Assembly (NCBI RefSeq): GCF_902635505.1
Contig: NC_045428.1
Coordinates: 216,684,301 to 216,748,300 of the forward strand
Length of the DNA stretch: 64,000 bases
Direction of reading: 5' to 3'
From: Sarcophilus harrisii
Lineage: Eukaryota > Chordata > Mammalia > Dasyuromorphia > Dasyuridae
The position numbers were made by a program, and so were the translations under genes. Below the pieces are notes generated by a model. The model did no database searches. It was given only the letters and a program-made list of their open reading frames with translations, and had not been told where the DNA came from. Of the stretch, positions 60,364 through 64,000 are shown piece by piece; the stretch's first letter is position 1; the number at the start of each line of letters is the position of its first letter.

Positions 60364-62323
60364 GTAAGAGACTTCAATTCATGGGTACTTTCCCCATTTC
60401 TATTCCACAAGGATTTATTCAGCTTCAGTTTTGTGCACTTTCTCCCATAAATTGTCTGATGCAGTGAGGAATATGTCAAAAAAGGCATCAAAAGCAATAT
60501 CCCCAACTTGGGGGTTATCAGGAATTATTTTTTTCGGGGGGGAGGGGAACTGCTAAACACAAAAAGAGGTTTCTGTAGAGAGGCAAAGCTGCTTGTTTGT
60601 TCCTAAGAATTCTAAAGGGAGAAAGATTTCCCCCACTTTTTCCCCCTTTTGCGTTGTCATGTTATTCCTGTCATGTAGCAATGATGGTATGGATTCACAT
60701 TTATCCCCAAATGACTATGATGCAGTGAGTGAAATTCTGAGTGACCAATATGGGAATGATTAATTGATTTATTGATGAGAATAGCAAATAAGCAACAAGT
60801 GAGACCCCTTCAATCCAGGTGTCTTGCTTCTGAAAGTGCCTCATTATGACCTCTCCTGACAAGCAAAAGGCAACTCTGAATAATGGGCATTTAATGAGGA
60901 GGTAGGCTTAGAATTCTCCATTCTTTCCAACTATTTCTTCATTGGAGGAGGAGAGTAAGGAGACAAATCTGGACAAAGGAAACCATCTTGGGCAGGACTG
61001 CCCTGTTCTAGTTTCCCTTTTGTAGACCAGATTACCCCTCACACTGATTAGAAACCTAGGGCCCAGGGCTTACCCTTCAATAGAGTGTACAAGGTCTAAC
61101 TGACTTCTCTGCTCACAGGGCAAGCTGAGAGGCTCAGTCATGGGATCCATCATATTCCTTAGAAAGTTCCTGGGATCCTTTCTCTATTTGAGACAAATGG
61201 AAAAGTAGAGATTTTGACAGAAAAGGAAATCTGACCAAAAATGAAATGAGAACCTTACAATGCATTTTTTAATATTCCTCATTCCCCACATGCATTCCCT
61301 AAAAAGCACAGTCTCCTCAATGAGTTGTTGATAGGACAATTATCAAGTCTCAGCAGTGGCTCATCATGATGGATAGGATACAAAAGATTTGCATTTACCA
61401 AGCACTTCCTCACAGGGTTTTAACCATGAAACTTCAGTGTTTTATCCTGATGGGAAGATTGTGAAGGGAGGAAGAGAGGACTGACTGATTGCATTGCCTA
61501 AACTCATTGATCTCTGCTTGTAACTTCCCATCTTGTTTGTTATCAAATATTGTTACTTTTCCCTTTTTTGCATTTACTTCTTTCTTTTTAGTCACAGGAA
61601 GATTACTTTCCTTTGTTTAGACTCCTATCACTTCTTGCCTGGACCATTGAAAATAACATTGTTTGAAAGAGATTTTTACGGATTGTTTGTGTTTTTTTTT
61701 TAACAGAACAAGTTTCTCCTAGTGAGCCACCTCACACTCAGAGTTCCCCACATGCTTTATTCTAATATAAAAGAGAAAAAAAAATAGCAACAGAAAATCA
61801 TTGGGAAAATCAGTGAATGCATTGAATAAATATGAGCCATCTTGTATCACCTTGCATTTCCCATTCTTGCAAAGGAGTGAGGCTTGGGAGTCTCATCTCA
61901 CATCTCTTTTTTGGATCATGTTTGTTCTTTTATGTTTACAAAATTGTTTTCATTGAGCATGAAATTAAAATTAAAGAAATGCTGCAGGATATTCTTTCTG
62001 TGTTTGTAAATCTGACATGATGTAAGGGCACTGAGCTTCTTAGAATGTTGTTTAGAATGTTAGCCTGACTGTTGAAGAAATACTGACTCTTTCTTGATGG
62101 CAACTGCACTCTTTTGAAGTTGATTCATAGTTCATATTGCATATTCACAGGTTTTTCTATGAGGGGTGCTAGAAAAGAGAGTTTAATTTCCTTCAGAAAT
62201 CTTTATTGCTTGAATAAAAATTTATCAGAAAACCTCAAGTTAGTAGTCTCAGCTAAAATATGTGAATTTTCATTTCTTTAAAATAAATTTTATTTCTTTT
62301 TCTAAAAATGTTTGTCCTTAAAG
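60364..62323. other. Intron-like stretch between modules 15 and 16
   Basis: 60364-60832 is the end of D2. The rest aligns distantly with 4520-5455. A possible L2 remnant lies at 61540-61660 (actcctatcacttcttgcc). No gene was seen. Confidence 0.45.
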
Positions 62324-62421
62324 TATAATATCGATAATGAAGATATCAACAGAAAAGAAAATATAATGGACAAGAAACACCCTGATGAAAGTTCCACATT
62401 TTTTTATTTATGGAATAAAAG
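62324..62421 (+). CDS. Candidate exon A, module 16 (unidentified gene)
   Basis: The acceptor is gtccttaaag and the donor ATAAAAG|GTATAGTC. The 98 bp give 32 open codons plus AG: phase 0 in, phase 2 out. It starts YNIDNEDINRKENIMDK and closes STFFYLWNK plus split Arg. It joins exon C at 63115 as AG+A = Arg with no break. With its partner it is one of the two best-preserved pairs in the window. Confidence 0.5.
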
Positions 62422-63114
62422 GTATAGTCATGTCATACTAATGAGAATTCAGAAGGGTGGAATGTTTATGGCAATAACTGTGGCAGTATCCTTGTGAATT
62501 TGCAAAAAATAAGTATATCCCCCAACTTTGTCCCTTTGTTATTCATTCCTTTATTGTGGAAATACCACATAGGAGTGTATTATGCTAATAAGTAAAAAGG
62601 GAGATTATGTTCAAATAGCATTTCTAGCAATGTTCATTGGTTACTCCCCAACCCTAGAGATGACTAAAAGACCAGAAGAGTTAATGAAATTCTGGCATTT
62701 TCTTTCTGAAGTCATTCTAGATCATTCACAAAGAACAACAACAGCAGCAATCGAGATGGATCTCTATAAGGAAAAAAGAAAATTCTAGAAACATCTCTGA
62801 ATTTGTATGAGCAAAAAATAAACCAAAACTCAGAATAATAGAATAGAGATTAATTTTTACACTTTGGATTACAAGAAAAAATGTTATCTAGACAGTGATA
62901 AATGAATAGAAGGTTAATGGGGAGGCACACAATAATAACTGATAGGAAATTGTCAACATCATAATGATGATAGAAAAGGTATGCGATATACCTAGTGCAC
63001 TCAGTTATATCTGTAGAAGAATTGGGATAAAAGCCAAGACTCTTGATATCCAGGAGAGCACTCTCCCCACTTAAAAAACAACAAAAACAAACGCTGCTTT
63101 TATTTTCCATTCAG
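62422..63114. other. Intron, module 16
   Basis: The conserved intronic block is at about 62640-62800 and reads EVILDHSQRTTTAAIEMDLY in a frame open for about 68 codons from 62582. The gactcttgatatccaggag element lies at 63030, just ahead of exon C. Confidence 0.45.
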
Positions 63115-63196
63115 AAAACAAGAAATGAGAAGAAAAATCATTTTGAAGGAGACAACAGAGATCTTTTTGAGAGACATTAAAAGAATATATGCCATG
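63115..63196 (+). CDS. Candidate exon C, module 16 (unidentified gene)
   Basis: The acceptor is ttttattttccattcag and the donor GCCATG|GTAAGAG. The 82 bp give one base plus 27 open codons, starting KQEMRRKIILKETTE and ending FLRDIKRIYAM. It is shorter than other C exons by 4-6 codons but keeps phase. It pairs in frame with 62324-62421. Confidence 0.5.
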
Positions 63197-64000
63197 GTAA
63201 GAGTCCAATTCTGGGGTACTTTTCCCATTTGTATTTCAAAATGATGTCTTCAGGGCCTCTTTGTGTACACACTCCTGAACATTGTGGAATATAGAGATGA
63301 ATATGTAGAAAAAAAGAATGAAAATGAAAAAGAATAAATAATCTTCATATTAGGGTTGTTGACAATTGGGGGAGGTGGAGAATCCCAAAACATCAAAATA
63401 AATGTTTCTGTAGAGAGACAATGCCACTCCCTGGTTCCTAGCAATTGTGAATGAGTGGAGTTTTTTTCAGCAAGTGACATTAATATGTATTTACTATTCT
63501 TTCCAAAATAACTATTACTTAAAACTTCTATTCAATATTATGAAAACTCATCACATCAATTATTTTTGAGGAAGAGTTTTTTTTTTTTTAAATAAAGGGA
63601 ATTAGTAGATCATGTATTTATAAACTGGTCATTTCTTATCTATCCCCTTCCTTTCATAATTGAAAGTTTCATAATAAAATAGATGATATGTACATAATTA
63701 TAAAATAAATAACTATATATATATTATAAACCATTCAGCAAAAAGTGTTTCCAGAAGTGCAATGATGATTCTGATGAATGTTCATTCTATATCTGTTGCC
63801 CACAGTGACCTTACTAAATAGAAGGAAATGCAGTATGTTTTCTATTTTGTAAGCTAGGGAGAAGATTATTCCAATACAGTTAATATGAGGATCACAGTCT
63901 TTCAGTGCTAGGTTTATTGACAGGAATTTTAGTTATAGATTATATTCTCCTAATTTCATTCTGTGTTAGTTCATAAAAGTTTATCTGGCCTACTCTAAAT
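63197..64000. other. Intron-like stretch to the window end
   Basis: It aligns with the region after other C exons and with 2548-2700 and 25560-25720 (gaaaactcatcacatcaatt). It is AT-rich. No further exon was seen before the window ends. Confidence 0.45.

Larger units (their letters stand above)
53126..60832 (+). repeat. Segmental duplication block D2, copy 2
   Basis: This is the second copy of 36721-44398. Its left edge is continuous with the older antisense L1. Its right edge continues into module 16 sequence. It contains modules 13-15, the same SINEs (53611-53709, 54078-54182), L2 fragments (56369-56609, 56710-57330) and hairpin (57823-57862). Confidence 0.95.

Noticed and set aside
1-64000. 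CRISPR array, operon or bacterial-type defence system
   Set aside because: The regular repetition here is of 1-23 kb modules with introns and LINEs. There are no short spaced repeats or clustered bacterial-style genes.

Overview
The window reads as AT-rich, non-coding vertebrate DNA, most likely from a marsupial (metatherian) mammal. The basis is memory of repeat consensus sequences, not a search: many LINE-1 (L1) fragments with the 3'-UTR, ORF2 and 5'-UTR wording typical of opossum-like genomes, tRNA-derived SINEs with the 'tagctgtgtgacctgggca' block, and older L2 fragments. I see no complete protein-coding gene, no tRNA or rRNA gene, and no CRISPR array.

The main non-transposon signal is a + strand array of short exon-like segments in about 16 modules from 3.2 kb to 63.2 kb. 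Each module holds an 'A' segment (about 90-113 bp, ending AG|GTA) and, 0.6-0.8 kb further on, a 'C' segment (about 82-123 bp, starting after CAG/TAG and ending ATG|GTAAGA or similar). In the best copies A runs phase 0 to phase 2 and C runs phase 2 to phase 0, so an A+C pair is a symmetric, frame-preserving unit of about 60 codons. The modules around 24.4-25.2 kb and 62.3-63.2 kb have both exons open; many others carry stops. I do not recognise the protein, which is Lys/Glu-rich and helical-looking. The array could be part of a large live gene with internally amplified exons, or a decaying copy of one.

Large duplications overlie this. Block D1 (2548-13238) recurs at 25618-36721, about 23 kb away. 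Block D2 (36721-44398) recurs at 53126-60832, about 16.4 kb away, almost letter-perfect over several kb. D1 and D2 are fused at 36720/36721 inside L1 sequence, and this is the one adjacency that breaks L1 continuity. The D1 copies differ mostly by small missing pieces scattered in patches, which looks more like uncorrected long-read consensus than evolution, so part of the duplication may be an assembly effect.

Layout: 1-2547, probable class I endogenous retrovirus fossil (env TM-like stretch and LTR-like end). 2548-6880, modules 1-3. 6880-14640, nested L1 fragments in both orientations. 14640-17230, module 4 and intron-like sequence. 17230-24020, L2, antisense L1, L2, then a sense internally deleted L1. 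24020-29960, modules 5-8. 29960-36721, second copy of the nested L1 block. 36721-44398, modules 9-11. 44393-50187, long sense L1. 50188-53126, module 12, antisense L1 and a twin-primed L1. 53126-60832, modules 13-15. 60833-64000, module 16 and flanking sequence.
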